Source: Brachionus koreanus (Eukaryota > Rotifera > Eurotatoria > Ploima > Brachionidae). Taken from it: a stretch of 16,685 bases of DNA. Position 1 is the stretch's first letter, and every line of letters starts with the position of its first letter. A program made the translations under genes and the position numbers. A model generated the notes under the pieces. That model did not search any database. It was not told the DNA's origin and saw only the letters and a program-made list of their open reading frames with translations. Below, piece by piece: positions 8,215 through 16,685 of this stretch. The stretch lies in the NCBI GenBank assembly GCA_016987375.1, contig PJRA01000444.1:1021730-1038414 (forward strand), read 5' to 3'.

Positions 8215-9296
8215 AACTTTTTAAATTCACTTTAGCAATTTAGTTTTTGAAATAGATTTTTATCTTATTTAATTGTTTAATAACTAAATATCCATTGTCA
8301 GTTGATATTACTTCTAAATTTAAAACAATCTAAATTATGCTTTTTTTACTTTTTTCTTTCTAATTTAGATAAATAAAAATTTTTTTTTTTTTACATCTGA
8401 ATATTTTATAATAAAATAATTTTTTATCCGAAATAAAATACTTTCAGTCTTTTCACACAATATTTTTCTGAACCTTCCTGATCGTTCATGAATGATCACG
8501 TTAAAACGATTACAGTCCTGAATATTTATTTTCTTTCAAAAGCACTTCTTTCTTTAAACAATTAAAGAAAGTTTGTATATTATTAATTTCACTGAATATG
8601 ATTGAGTATTAGTCTCATTTGTTTCAATAGTGATTGAATGTAACTATTCTTCACTTCGACAATTGAACTTTTGAACAATTGAAATGAACTTTTTTGTGTA
8701 AATAACAAACTAAAGAGTATTATGCTCTAACAATCTGAATGCTATCTTTTAAAAGTTGAAAAGTGTTTACATTTAAAACTTTTTTAAATAAATCATATCT
8801 ATTTTTTGAATTTATAGAGTAAAATCTTTATTTCAAAAATTTTTGATGTCTAAATTATATTTAAATTAAAAATTCTGCTCTGCTTCTGATTCTAGAGCAC
8901 AGAAAAAAAGACAATCAACGGCAAAATTTGATCATAAACTTAAATTTTCCCAATCAAGGTGGTTTTGAATCTTGATCTAATCGATAAATTAAATAAGTCA
9001 GTAAAATGGTGATTTGGTTTTGATATGTAATAAATGTAAAAGTATAGCTCATAGATTATCAAAAGTTCAGAGTGAATGCTTAAAAGAAAACAAACTATAA
9101 TTTGAAAGATATTCATTTTAATGAATATATTTTATTTTGAGAGGAAGTCTATGAATCAATTGATTTTGATGAAAATAACAATTCAAATCAAAGAATGACA
9201 GCAATATTTCTTATAATAAACTTAGACAAAAGCGTTTTTTTGGATATTTTGTGTACAACTGACTCACATAGATGTTGTTTTAACGTATAATCTCGA
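8215..9296. other. Intergenic, no gene; two inverted repeats
   Basis: No ORF of interest. 8215-8290 is the tRNA 3' flank shared with copies 6 and 7. 8479-8498 is a 20-bp palindrome with one mismatched pair (TGATC...GATCA around TTCATGAA). 8548-8571 is a hairpin with perfect 10-bp arms (CTTTCTTTAA/TTAAAGAAAG) and a 4-nt loop. Confidence 0.5.
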
Positions 9297-9297
9297 T

Positions 9298-9351
9298 TTT
9301 AACGACATGTCACAAACTTCGAATACCCAACTAAAGTGACATGTCGTTAAA
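9298..9351. repeat. Inverted repeat, 16-bp arms centred on GACATGTC
   Basis: TTTAACGACATGTCAC (9298-9313) and its exact reverse complement (9336-9351) are separated by 22 nt. This could be a hairpin, or two abutting transposon ends. The same core recurs at 9383, 9451 and 10138. Confidence 0.75.
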
Positions 9352-9373
9352 TATCGAACACTGGTTTAAAAAA

Positions 9374-9462
9374 CGATATAATGACATGTCACTATTTTCG
9401 AAAATGGCCCAAAATTGACTTTTTTACAAAATATTTGTCTCGACATTAGTGACATGGCACTA
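9374..9462 (+). repeat. Two direct GACATG motif repeats
   Basis: CGATATAATGACATGTCACTA (from 9374, shown to its first 20-21 positions) and the related CGACATTAGTGACATGGCAC from 9441 align along about 20 bp, giving consensus CGAYATWAKTGACATGKCAC, 67 bp apart. They share the core of the 9298-9351 inverted repeat and point the same way as its right arm. Confidence 0.6.
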
Positions 9463-10277
9463 AAAATATTTTTATGTCGTCAAATTTTACTAAATAGGTA
9501 AATTAAAGAAATCAAATAAAAATTTATTTACATTAGGCTATTGTTCGTTTAAAAAAAAAAGACAAAAAAAATTTTAATTATAAAATTAGTTACAAAATCT
9601 TTAAATACATATATTGCAATAAAATGACTGATTTGTCTTCAATCCTTTAGGCCAACAATTTCCACAAATCCAATTTTCACATTTCATTGGAAAGCCATGA
9701 ATTTTGGTCATTGTACTCTACTTCTAGATATTACACTAGATATAACTAACAAAAATTAATCTGTTATTTGCAAAAAAATGAATGAAAAGTTTAAAATTAT
9801 CAAATTGAGACTCATTTTCTATTGAAGCGATGTTTAATACTTAAACTCATAGAGATATATAAGTAAAGTTAAAAAACATTACGATGAACAAAGTTTGTTA
9901 TTATTACAAATTGATTTTTCCTTTACTTTATAATTATTATTATTAGATTTGAATACCTATTTATAATCTGAATTGTCAAATGCTTCAAGAACAAAGCTTG
10001 AAGATTCAAAAATTAATAAAAATTATTTTATTACAGATTTTTTTTAAATTTTTTTAAAAGTTTATAAAATATTTTATAAAAAAATTGGAACATCTTTCTC
10101 AGAATAAATTATTCTAATATATTTGCTTGAATTTAATGACATGTCGCTAATAATCGGGCACTAACTTTTGCCTTTCAAATAATCATATATCTAATCTAAT
10201 AAACTAAAAGCTTGCTACTTAAAATATAAAAGATCTGATTCTTAAAAACTAAATAGCTAAAGTGAATTAAAAAAGTT
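9463..10277. other. Intergenic, one further GACATGTC motif
   Basis: No ORF. 10138-10145 is GACATGTC followed by GCTAATAATCGGGCACTAAC, close to the flank at 9346-9365 (GTTAAATATCGAACACTGG). If these are element ends, the element would span about 0.8 kb, but no terminal pair or target duplication could be fixed. Confidence 0.45.
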
Positions 10278-10357
10278 TGGCAGCGGTGGGATTCGAACCC
10301 ACGCCTGTTACGACTGGTGCCTTAAACCAGCGCCTTAGACCACTCGGCCACGCTACC
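10278..10357 (-). tRNA. tRNA-Leu(AAG), copy 6
   Basis: Identical to copy 1. Its 3' flank, read on the minus strand from 10277 down to about 10210, is related to those of copies 5 and 7 (AATTCACTTTAGC, then CAGATCTTTTAT). It is head-to-head with copy 7, with 448 bp between them. Confidence 0.97.
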
Positions 10358-10805
10358 TTGATAAATCCTTCATTTAAATTTAAGATCTTCACACATCTTT
10401 TTTGATTCAATTAATTTTAAACAGTTAATTACCTAATAAGGTTTAGATTTTAAAAATTGACACCGAATATTAATATTATGAATAATTTTATTTTAATATT
10501 TAACTCAAATAATTGAAATAATTTAAAATGTCTTGTGGCTATATTTGCTAAACAAAAATTGATTTTTAATCAAGAAACTTAAAATAAAAAATAAAATACA
10601 ATTTTATCATATTAAAAAAATGTCTTATTCAAAATTTTTAATAGACACCCAATTTTAGTTTATTAGATTAGATCTAAGAAGAATATTTTAAGAATCTTGT
10701 TTTAAACAAGTTTTCTAAAATAATGAAGAAAAAATTGAATTATTTTATCCGTTTATGATCTGCAAATTAATATAGTAAGCTGAATTTTTGTCCAGATAAA
10801 AAAAA
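10358..10805. other. Spacer between divergent tRNA genes 6 and 7
   Basis: No ORF. 10696-10710 is a perfect palindrome with a single central base (CTTGTTT-T-AAACAAG). Nothing else seen. Confidence 0.5.
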
Positions 10806-10885
10806 GGTAGCGTGGCCGAGTGGTCTAAGGCGCTGGTTTAAGGCACCAGTCGTAACAGGCGTGGGTTCGAATCCCACCGCTGCCA
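10806..10885 (+). tRNA. tRNA-Leu(AAG), copy 7
   Basis: Identical to copy 1, with a six-T terminator 4 nt downstream. The following 75 bp or so match the 3' flank of copy 5 with scattered substitutions, showing that the duplicated unit included downstream DNA. Confidence 0.97.
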
Positions 10886-11461
10886 AACTTTTTTAAATTC
10901 ACTTAAGCAATTTAGCCTTTATGAGACAGATCTTTTATCTTGTTATTTGTTGAATAACTTAATATTCAAGTGCAAATTTAATAGTTTTTAGAATTTATTT
11001 TTGATTTTTAATATTTCTTTCATTTGAAAAGATCTTGTTTTTAAATTTTCAAATTTCCCAAAAAATCTGCTTAATGAAAAGGCAGGATTTTGAAGGATTT
11101 TGCTTTATCAAATTTTAAAATTTTTTTATGTTTTTTTTAATTTATTTGATGTTTTTGAAAAAAGAAATACAAGTTTTTTATCTCTTTATTTGAAACAAAT
11201 AAGCAAATCCAGAAATTTATTTATTCCAAAATTAATCGGAACTTAAATTTTTTAAAAATTCATTTCATTTATTTTTGTTGAACATTAAGAACAGTTTGCC
11301 AAGAAAAGTTAACTAATAAATGAGAAATTAATTTAAAAACACTAAAAAAATAAATTCTGGGAGCTATTGATTACTTAAATAGACATTTTTGAATCTGGCC
11401 TAATCTTTTTTGGATTAAGTAAAAAATCATAAATTAATCACAAACAAATTAACAAAAAAAT
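10886..11461. other. tRNA flank and 3' region of the deubiquitinase gene
   Basis: No gene. On the minus strand AATAAA at 11273-11268 is a candidate poly(A) signal about 190 nt after the deubiquitinase stop codon. Confidence 0.45.
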
Positions 11462-14400
11462 CTATCTTTTATGAAAAACATTAAATGTTTTGGACCGGTT
11501 AAAATTTTGAAATCCTTTATTATTACGGTTCCACGAGTTTTTTTTGTAGTCCCCATTCGTATGGGTATATACATGAAAGCCACTATACAAAGACTGATAC
11601 TTTTTTGAATTGTATTTATATTTAGATTCTTTAGGCTTGTCCAAATTTTCATTATACTCATCATAATCTAAATTTTCTGACTTTGAATCTGAATTCAAAG
11701 AATTTGAATTTTTTCCATTCCAAGTCTTTAGTTTTGACAAAGATGACCCATTCAACTGACTAATTACACAATTTGTTTTTTCTTTATCATTTTTTTCGCT
11801 TTTCTCTTGATTTGATGTTGGTATTGTTTTATTTGGATTGTATGAATACAGAACCGGTTTTTGCAGTTCTTTTTTTGGCTCAGGCGAAGGCGATGGTGAT
11901 ACTGATAATGATGAATTTGATGATGAAGATGATTTGTATTGTTTGAGCAAAGCCAAGCCATTTTGCTCAGTTTTTAATTTTTTAAAGCTTTTTGTCGAAC
12001 TTGTCGAGCTTAATGACGACAATGAACTGACTGAGTGACTCGATTCAGTGCCATCATCGTCTGATTTACGTTTTTTACTGTCTTTTTTTATACTTTCTTG
12101 TTTCTTGGCTTTAAGTGCTTTTTTGACTCTTTTCATTTTACGCTTAATCTTTCCATTTTTTGAATCGTTTTTCAATTTTTTCTTTAGATTAGCGATTATT
12201 TTTTTCAGATGCTTTCTGGTCATGTTTTCGTACTCTTTTTTTTTCTTTTTTTCCGCTATTGTGTTGTTGGCTTCGGGTTTTTTAAAGTCTGCTGGAATTA
12301 CTGGTCCATACATCAGAGAGTTTATGCTTTTAGCACACGCTTTGTCCTTTTCAACAGCATTTGGAATGTTTTTATCTAATTCGGTTACTGAATTCGAATG
12401 GTTTATTTTACTGTAGAAAAGAATATAAGCGTGTTGGGCAAGGGCGTCTCGAGCTTCAACAGGACTGACTCGCTGATCGTCAGCCTTGTACCATGCATCA
12501 TTTGGCCCCAGCACAAAAGAATAATAATGCCCTGAGTGAGAAGTATAACCTTGGTGTACCAACACTCCGTATAATTTGTAGTCAAGATTTTCAAGCCATT
12601 TGTCACCAAAACCCTTTGATTCTGTCTCAGTAAAAAAATTTTTTAAATGAAGTGTGTCTGGATAAGTGACAAAATGGGACAATTTGCCAGCATTCGAAAA
12701 ATCAAAACGTTTCAGTTGGATTACTAAAATATTGGGGACACTTCGAATAGAATACTTTTTCGTAGCCCGGGTCTTTTTAGTACACTTTTCACATTTGTAG
12801 GCATTTTCACCATCGAGCACTTCCTCTCGCAAGAAATGAAGCATACCTTTGCGTATGTCTTGAACATATTTTACATCAACTGGCCAAGTATTTGTATTTT
12901 CAATTGTATCTGATGTTCGACCACAATTCGAACAAGTTACTAGATTTTAATTAAAATTAGTAGTGCTTATTTCACTCTAATGTTTGAAATCGTTTCGAAT
13001 CTTTTAGATAAATTATATATTAAAATTTATAAATAAAAAGTTTTTCACTTGTTCTTTATATAAATTTTGACTAACAAAATAGACCATAATTAGGAACAAA
13101 AAATATTAACTAAAATTTCTTAATTATATAATAAAATTGTTTTAAACATATGTCAATGCATTTTGATAAAAATTTTATCTAAATAGAAATTTCTTAATTA
13201 ATATTGAACATATTGAACATGAAAGTCGATCCAAATGGAATATCTATGTCCATATGATTGTGAAAATAACTGTTCATAATTGCATAGACTTTCCAAGACT
13301 TGAAAAAAAGTAAGGGCTAGTTTTTCATTTATTTATCTCAACAATGATGATCAAAAATCAGCTAGTCAGTGATAATTATGATCGAATAAAATATAATTAA
13401 AAAGACTTGTATAATTTTATTTGACAGAAATTTAGATTTTAAGAAATAGCTTCATTTAAGCTTAAATGAATTTTTTAAGCAATAATTTTGGAAAAAACTA
13501 AAAACTATATCTGTTCATGAATGGATAATTTAATAAATTAGATAAACAAATAGTCAAGATAAATCAAAAACCTTATCAAATGGCTACCCCGTGGAAGTGG
13601 TATATACCGATTTTGCAAAAGCTTTGTTCATTATATACATAAATGATTTATTTGTAAAGCAAATAGGATTTTGGGTATGTTGAAGAAACCTCTTAGATAT
13701 CCCAATGTTAACAACATTAAACTTCTGTACACTTCAATGGTCAGACCTCACTTAGAATTTGCCATAACCTCTTGGTGTCATGGCTTGTGAAAAAAGAAGC
13801 GACTGCTTTAGGTCATTAGAGCTCTGCTCGAGCATTTTCCGAGTTGCACTTCAACTTACTACTACTAAAATTGACTAAAAAATTATATGTATTTATCAGC
13901 CATCAAATAATTGTACAAAGGGTATTTCATGATTTTGTAAAAGAACAAAGTGAGTTTCTGTTTTTTAAAAAATTTAAAACAATCAATGAAACTAAGTGAA
14001 TGTTCGTGTCCAAATTGGAAAAAATTAATTTGATGTAAACACGTGATCAGAGTAGCTTATAATTTTGAATTGTGTCAGATTCCAACTATTGATCTAAGCA
14101 TAGTGTTCAATGCAAAAAGAGGAAGATGTAAACACGTAAAAAAAGCATTGGTAACCAGATTTTCAACTTTAATCCCAACTTAACAAGACATCAATATCTA
14201 AAATAGCAACAGTACAAGTTTAACATTGTACTTCATCAAGAGTCACAAGATTACTATAACCTAATTACTGTTCAAAATAACCAATTTCTTCAAAATCGCA
14301 ATTACAAAAAAAACTATTTAAGATGCTCTTGGAAAAAGAACCGTAAAAGAAAAAATACATAACAAAGAAACATTTTTCTAGTTTCCTATTGTTTCCAGGA

Positions 14401-15887
14401 TGTGTGGCTTGATTTTTTTTTGCCTATTACTTTATTTCTTAGCTAAAATATAATTAATCAACTGCTAATCCTAGAGGTATTCATTCGAGTCTTACCACAA
14501 TACTTGAAGACCTGGACTTTGCTGATGTTTAAGCAAATACACAAGCTAATATTCACGTTAAAACGCAAGATCATGTCAATGTTAAACCTACTGGATCAAA
14601 ACCAAAGTTTTAAAGTATAAACACTGAACTTGACAGTCCGATAAACATCGACATACACACATCATCAGCACGACTATAGGTACATACAAAGACATTTGGG
14701 AATAGACTGTCGAAAGCAAAAAGTGCCTTTGCAAGACCAAAACCAGCATGGAAATCAACCAGTTGCTGCAATTAAACAAAGCTTTAGCTGTTGTACAATA
14801 GTATAGTGAAAGAAACGCTAATGTTTGGTGAAAAATGTTGGGGGGTGTCTGAATCTGAAAGAAAAAGTGTAAAAACGCTATTTAGTAAAGATTGGCCATT
14901 TTCTTTTTTATATTTTAGAAAAAAAAAATTATCTTTAACAATCTGTTTCTCTTAATCAACAACCTAAAATTTAAAACATTACAAATAGTAAAATATTTCT
15001 GATCTAATTTTGATAAAATTAAATTTGATTCGTAACCGATTTCAAACACCAAAATATATCATTAAAAGTAACTTACTTCTGCTTCGAAATTGAAACGAAA
15101 ATATATCATCAAGGATAGTATTTACTTTTTTGCTATTAGCAGTATTCAATTTATTTTGAATGTTAAGAGTAAATCTGATTGATTTTGCCATGCTTTCCAA
15201 CAAAGTTGTAAAAAATTCAGACGCATCCTCTTGTGTACCAACACCGAAAACGGCTGAAATTTCTTTTTAAAAATAATATTTACTTATTGTCCAAAATAAA
15301 GAAGAAGAATTACTTTTGATATTATAACATAATGAATTTGGCTTGGCAAATCCATTTGAATTAAATATGTCGTAAATAATGCGTTCAACTTCACATAGAG
15401 AACAAAAACCTTTTAGTTGACGAAATTTGCATGTCGACGAGTGGGGACGAGTGACCAGCCATTGACTTAGTGGAGGAGTATATGCAAGACATTGAAGAGT
15501 AGCGTTTAAATAACAGTTATTACCTAAATTAAGCAAGCCTATCCCGTTTTTTCGAATTTTGCACCACTCAACCTCAAGCCATTTGTCAGTTTGATTGCTT
15601 GACGAATTGAGACTTGCAGGCGATTGTGATTGCTGTGTTTGGTTTAAATTGGTCAACAATTGGTACTTGTGTTTCAAATAATCCATCGGGTTTTTGTCAT
15701 ATTTAACAAAGTCGATGGTATTGACCGATTCGTTGAAAATAAACGAACCAGTGGCACTATTCGGCAGTGATGTATCGTTGACTGATTTTAATTTTGTTAA
15801 ATTGGGACTTGGATTTTGTCTGCTTTTTTTTGGGTTTAAATTCGACGCTATGTAGTACTCGCATAAGATGTTGGCATCGGCTGGCAT
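11462..15887 (-). CDS. USP36: Ubiquitin carboxyl-terminal hydrolase, USP36/USP42 type (three exons)
   Basis: Exons 15887-15314, 15253-15077 and 12939-11462 join in frame (both junctions phase 1) to give 742 aa. It is a cysteine protease that removes ubiquitin; USP36 relatives act mainly in the nucleolus. The USP fold is complete. The Cys box GLLNLGNNCYLNATLQ has nucleophile C125 and oxyanion N120. The VGTQEDASEF box lies near residue 197. Zinc-type CxxC pairs are C253/C256 and C300/C303. The His box HSGHYYSF has H388, and the Asp is in WYKADD (404-405). 'YTPPL' after the Cys box and 'RSR-x-x-C-x-x-C' are typical of USP36/42. The tail from about 430 is disordered, with a Lys-rich helix (481-542), Ser-rich tracts and a basic C-terminus reminiscent of nucleolar USP36. 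The start is the first ATG after an in-frame stop. USP42 is the alternative assignment. Confidence 0.88.
13451..13470. repeat. Perfect 20-bp palindrome
   Basis: TTCATTTAAG is followed at once by its reverse complement CTTAAATGAA. It lies in intron 2 of the deubiquitinase, 40-60 bp before the first LINE remnant. Significance unknown. Confidence 0.7.
13513..13790 (+). pseudogene. LINE reverse-transcriptase remnant, internally deleted and frameshifted
   Basis: Three pieces of one reverse transcriptase appear in order but with the DNA between them lost. GYPVEVVYTDFAKA (about 13582-13623) is the first catalytic-Asp block. It runs straight into LFIIYINDL (about 13622-13650), normally some 60 residues later. 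After a frame change comes LLYTSMVRPHLEFAITSW (about 13718-13775), normally beyond the YADD region. The FADD motif itself is missing, so the copy is dead. The style is CR1/jockey-like, as for the fragment at 1126-1599, and this could be the same family. It is antisense to the deubiquitinase. Confidence 0.8.
14473..14862 (+). pseudogene. Second LINE reverse-transcriptase remnant, different lineage
   Basis: The frame reads RGIHSSLTTILEDLDFADV then a stop at 14530. LEDLDFADD is the reverse-transcriptase active-site block of a different LINE group, and here the second Asp is Val. After a gap and frameshift, GNRLSKAKSAFARPKPAWKS (about 14698-14757), two stops, and YNSIVKETLMFGEKCW (to about 14841) follow in the order expected downstream of the active site. 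Stops, a frameshift and the lost Asp show it is inactive. Antisense to the host gene. Confidence 0.78.
15077..15253 (-). other. USP36: Exon 2 of the deubiquitinase (59 codons)
   Basis: This small exon is recovered by homology: it supplies the Q-E-D box (VGTQEDASEF) and ends with FSFQFRSR before a GTAAGT donor. Its acceptor is AATTTCAG. Without it the two longer frames would look like separate fragments lacking a functional core. Intron 1 (15313-15254) is 60 nt with donor GTAATT; the flanking codon is split 1+2. Confidence 0.88.
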
Positions 15888-16685
15888 TATATAATTAATC
15901 CAAAGAATAAACCAGCTAGTTTTTTAATTAATTTTTTTTAAATTCAATTAAGGTGTACATGTGCTTTTGAATATGCAATGGCTCTCGTTGCTTAAGCTAA
16001 ATTTACCTAAAATCAAAATGAATCTAGCTTTTTTTTTTTTAAATTAAATAAGGAGTTGATTGTGTGCTCAAGGAGACTATGTGGACCAGTCTTTCAGAGT
16101 TTGTTGATCTGATTTATGTTTTGTTTTATGTTTGAAAAATTTTGTTGGTACGAATCCAAAAAATTATAATAACTAAAAAATAAAACACGTTTAACAAAAG
16201 AAAATATTTTATCGATTTTCGTGCTCATTCGTTAGTTTTTTATTAATTGGGTGCATACCAAACATGCACACAAGTTAAATTTAAATAATTTCTTTTTGAA
16301 TAAAACTAACTTAACAATTTTCAAATTCGTTTATTTGAACTGTAGGAATTTCTTTTTAAAAACAATTTATTAATCTCCAGGGAGATAGAATTAAATTCGA
16401 ATGCCGAAAACCTTGATTTAAAATTTTCTCTTTTTTACCTGAAAAATGCACATTTCGGTCTATTTCATAAACTAATAGGTTGGTTAATGCCAATTAAAAG
16501 TTCAACCCTACCCATTTGGATCCATGGGTGTATTTAATAAGATAATAGCTTGGAAAAAAAACAATTATAAGTCAAAATATAATCATCTTTTAGCTCTTTT
16601 AAATAAAGTTTTTGTTTTACTAATATTTTAAAAAGAAAATTCAACGTGTATTTCAAAAATTACAATTTTGCTCATATCATATCAT
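15888..16685. other. Upstream region of the deubiquitinase, no gene seen
   Basis: AT-rich sequence presumed to hold the 5' UTR and promoter of the minus-strand deubiquitinase. Small inverted repeats occur (for example GTGCAT/ATGCAC near 16249-16270 and ACCCAT/ATGGGT near 16508-16530), none recognisable as a known element. Confidence 0.5.

Larger units (their letters stand above)
12940..15076 (-). other. Intron 2 of the deubiquitinase (2137 nt)
   Basis: Bounded by donor GTAAGT (15076) and acceptor ATCTAG (ending 12940), phase 1. It is far longer than the other introns seen here (50-74 nt) and contains two LINE remnants on the plus strand (13513-13790 and 14473-14862), a perfect 20-bp palindrome (13451-13470), and a 13-bp direct repeat GATGTAAACACGT at 14032-14044 and 14125-14137. 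Growth by retroelement insertion is the likely reason for its size. Confidence 0.8.

Noticed and set aside
8015..8230. 71-codon open frame on - overlapping tRNA copy 5
   Set aside because: Same tRNA-translation artefact as at copy 4; the rest is AT-rich flank.
3035..10885. tRNA-derived SINE family
   Set aside because: Each copy is a full, perfectly folded tRNA with its own terminator and no shared SINE body or tail; the short shared flank of copies 5-7 is not enough.
11449..12609. Five further open frames in the deubiquitinase last exon
   Set aside because: Shadows of the real minus-strand frame, produced by Lys/Ser-rich low-complexity codons.
14588..14779. 63-codon minus-strand frame in intron 2
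   Set aside because: Antisense shadow of the plus-strand LINE remnant, whose motifs are readable on the other strand.
1..16685. CRISPR array, operon or bacterial origin
   Set aside because: No regularly spaced repeats; introns, Pol III terminators, a USP gene and LINEs point to an animal nuclear genome.

Overview
This is nuclear DNA from a small, strongly AT-rich animal genome. The evidence is spliced genes with short introns (53 to 74 nt where read with confidence), Pol III tRNA genes with no encoded CCA, LINE remains, a USP-type deubiquitinase, and what looks like a ciliary dynein-regulatory-complex protein. A monogonont rotifer would fit the base composition and intron size, but that is a guess.

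Layout. 1-1111 holds no convincing gene. 1112-1613 is a 5'-truncated LINE insertion on the minus strand, framed by a perfect 14-bp target-site duplication. 1925-3025 (+) is an intronless 366-aa coiled-coil protein, probably DRC9/IQCG-like. Seven identical 80-bp tRNA-Leu(AAG) genes lie in mixed orientation between 3035 and 10885. Among them are two related small genes in convergent orientation (5462-5853 on +, 6744-6366 on -). Each joins a signal-peptide exon to an exon beginning a few residues before K-R-Q-Y-[IV]-K-P-x-I-D-G-x-W-L-A. Neither is visible as a single open frame; both appear only after splicing. 9298-9462, with one further copy near 10138, carries repeated GACATGTC-centred motifs that look like remains of an uncatalogued repeat.

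The right end is a USP36/USP42-type deubiquitinase on the minus strand (15887 to 11462). It has three exons joined by a 60-nt and a 2137-nt intron, giving 742 aa. The large intron holds two eroded LINE reverse-transcriptase pieces from apparently different lineages, both antisense to the host gene.

How the parts relate. No operon or joint pathway is visible. The notable arrangements are tail-to-tail: the first tRNA gene ends 9 bp from the stop codon of the coiled-coil gene, so that gene's 3' UTR should contain an antisense tRNA-Leu; tRNA copy 2 similarly converges on the second small secreted-peptide gene. The most novel item is the pair of paralogous predicted secreted peptides, whose conserved block follows a dibasic cleavage site directly.
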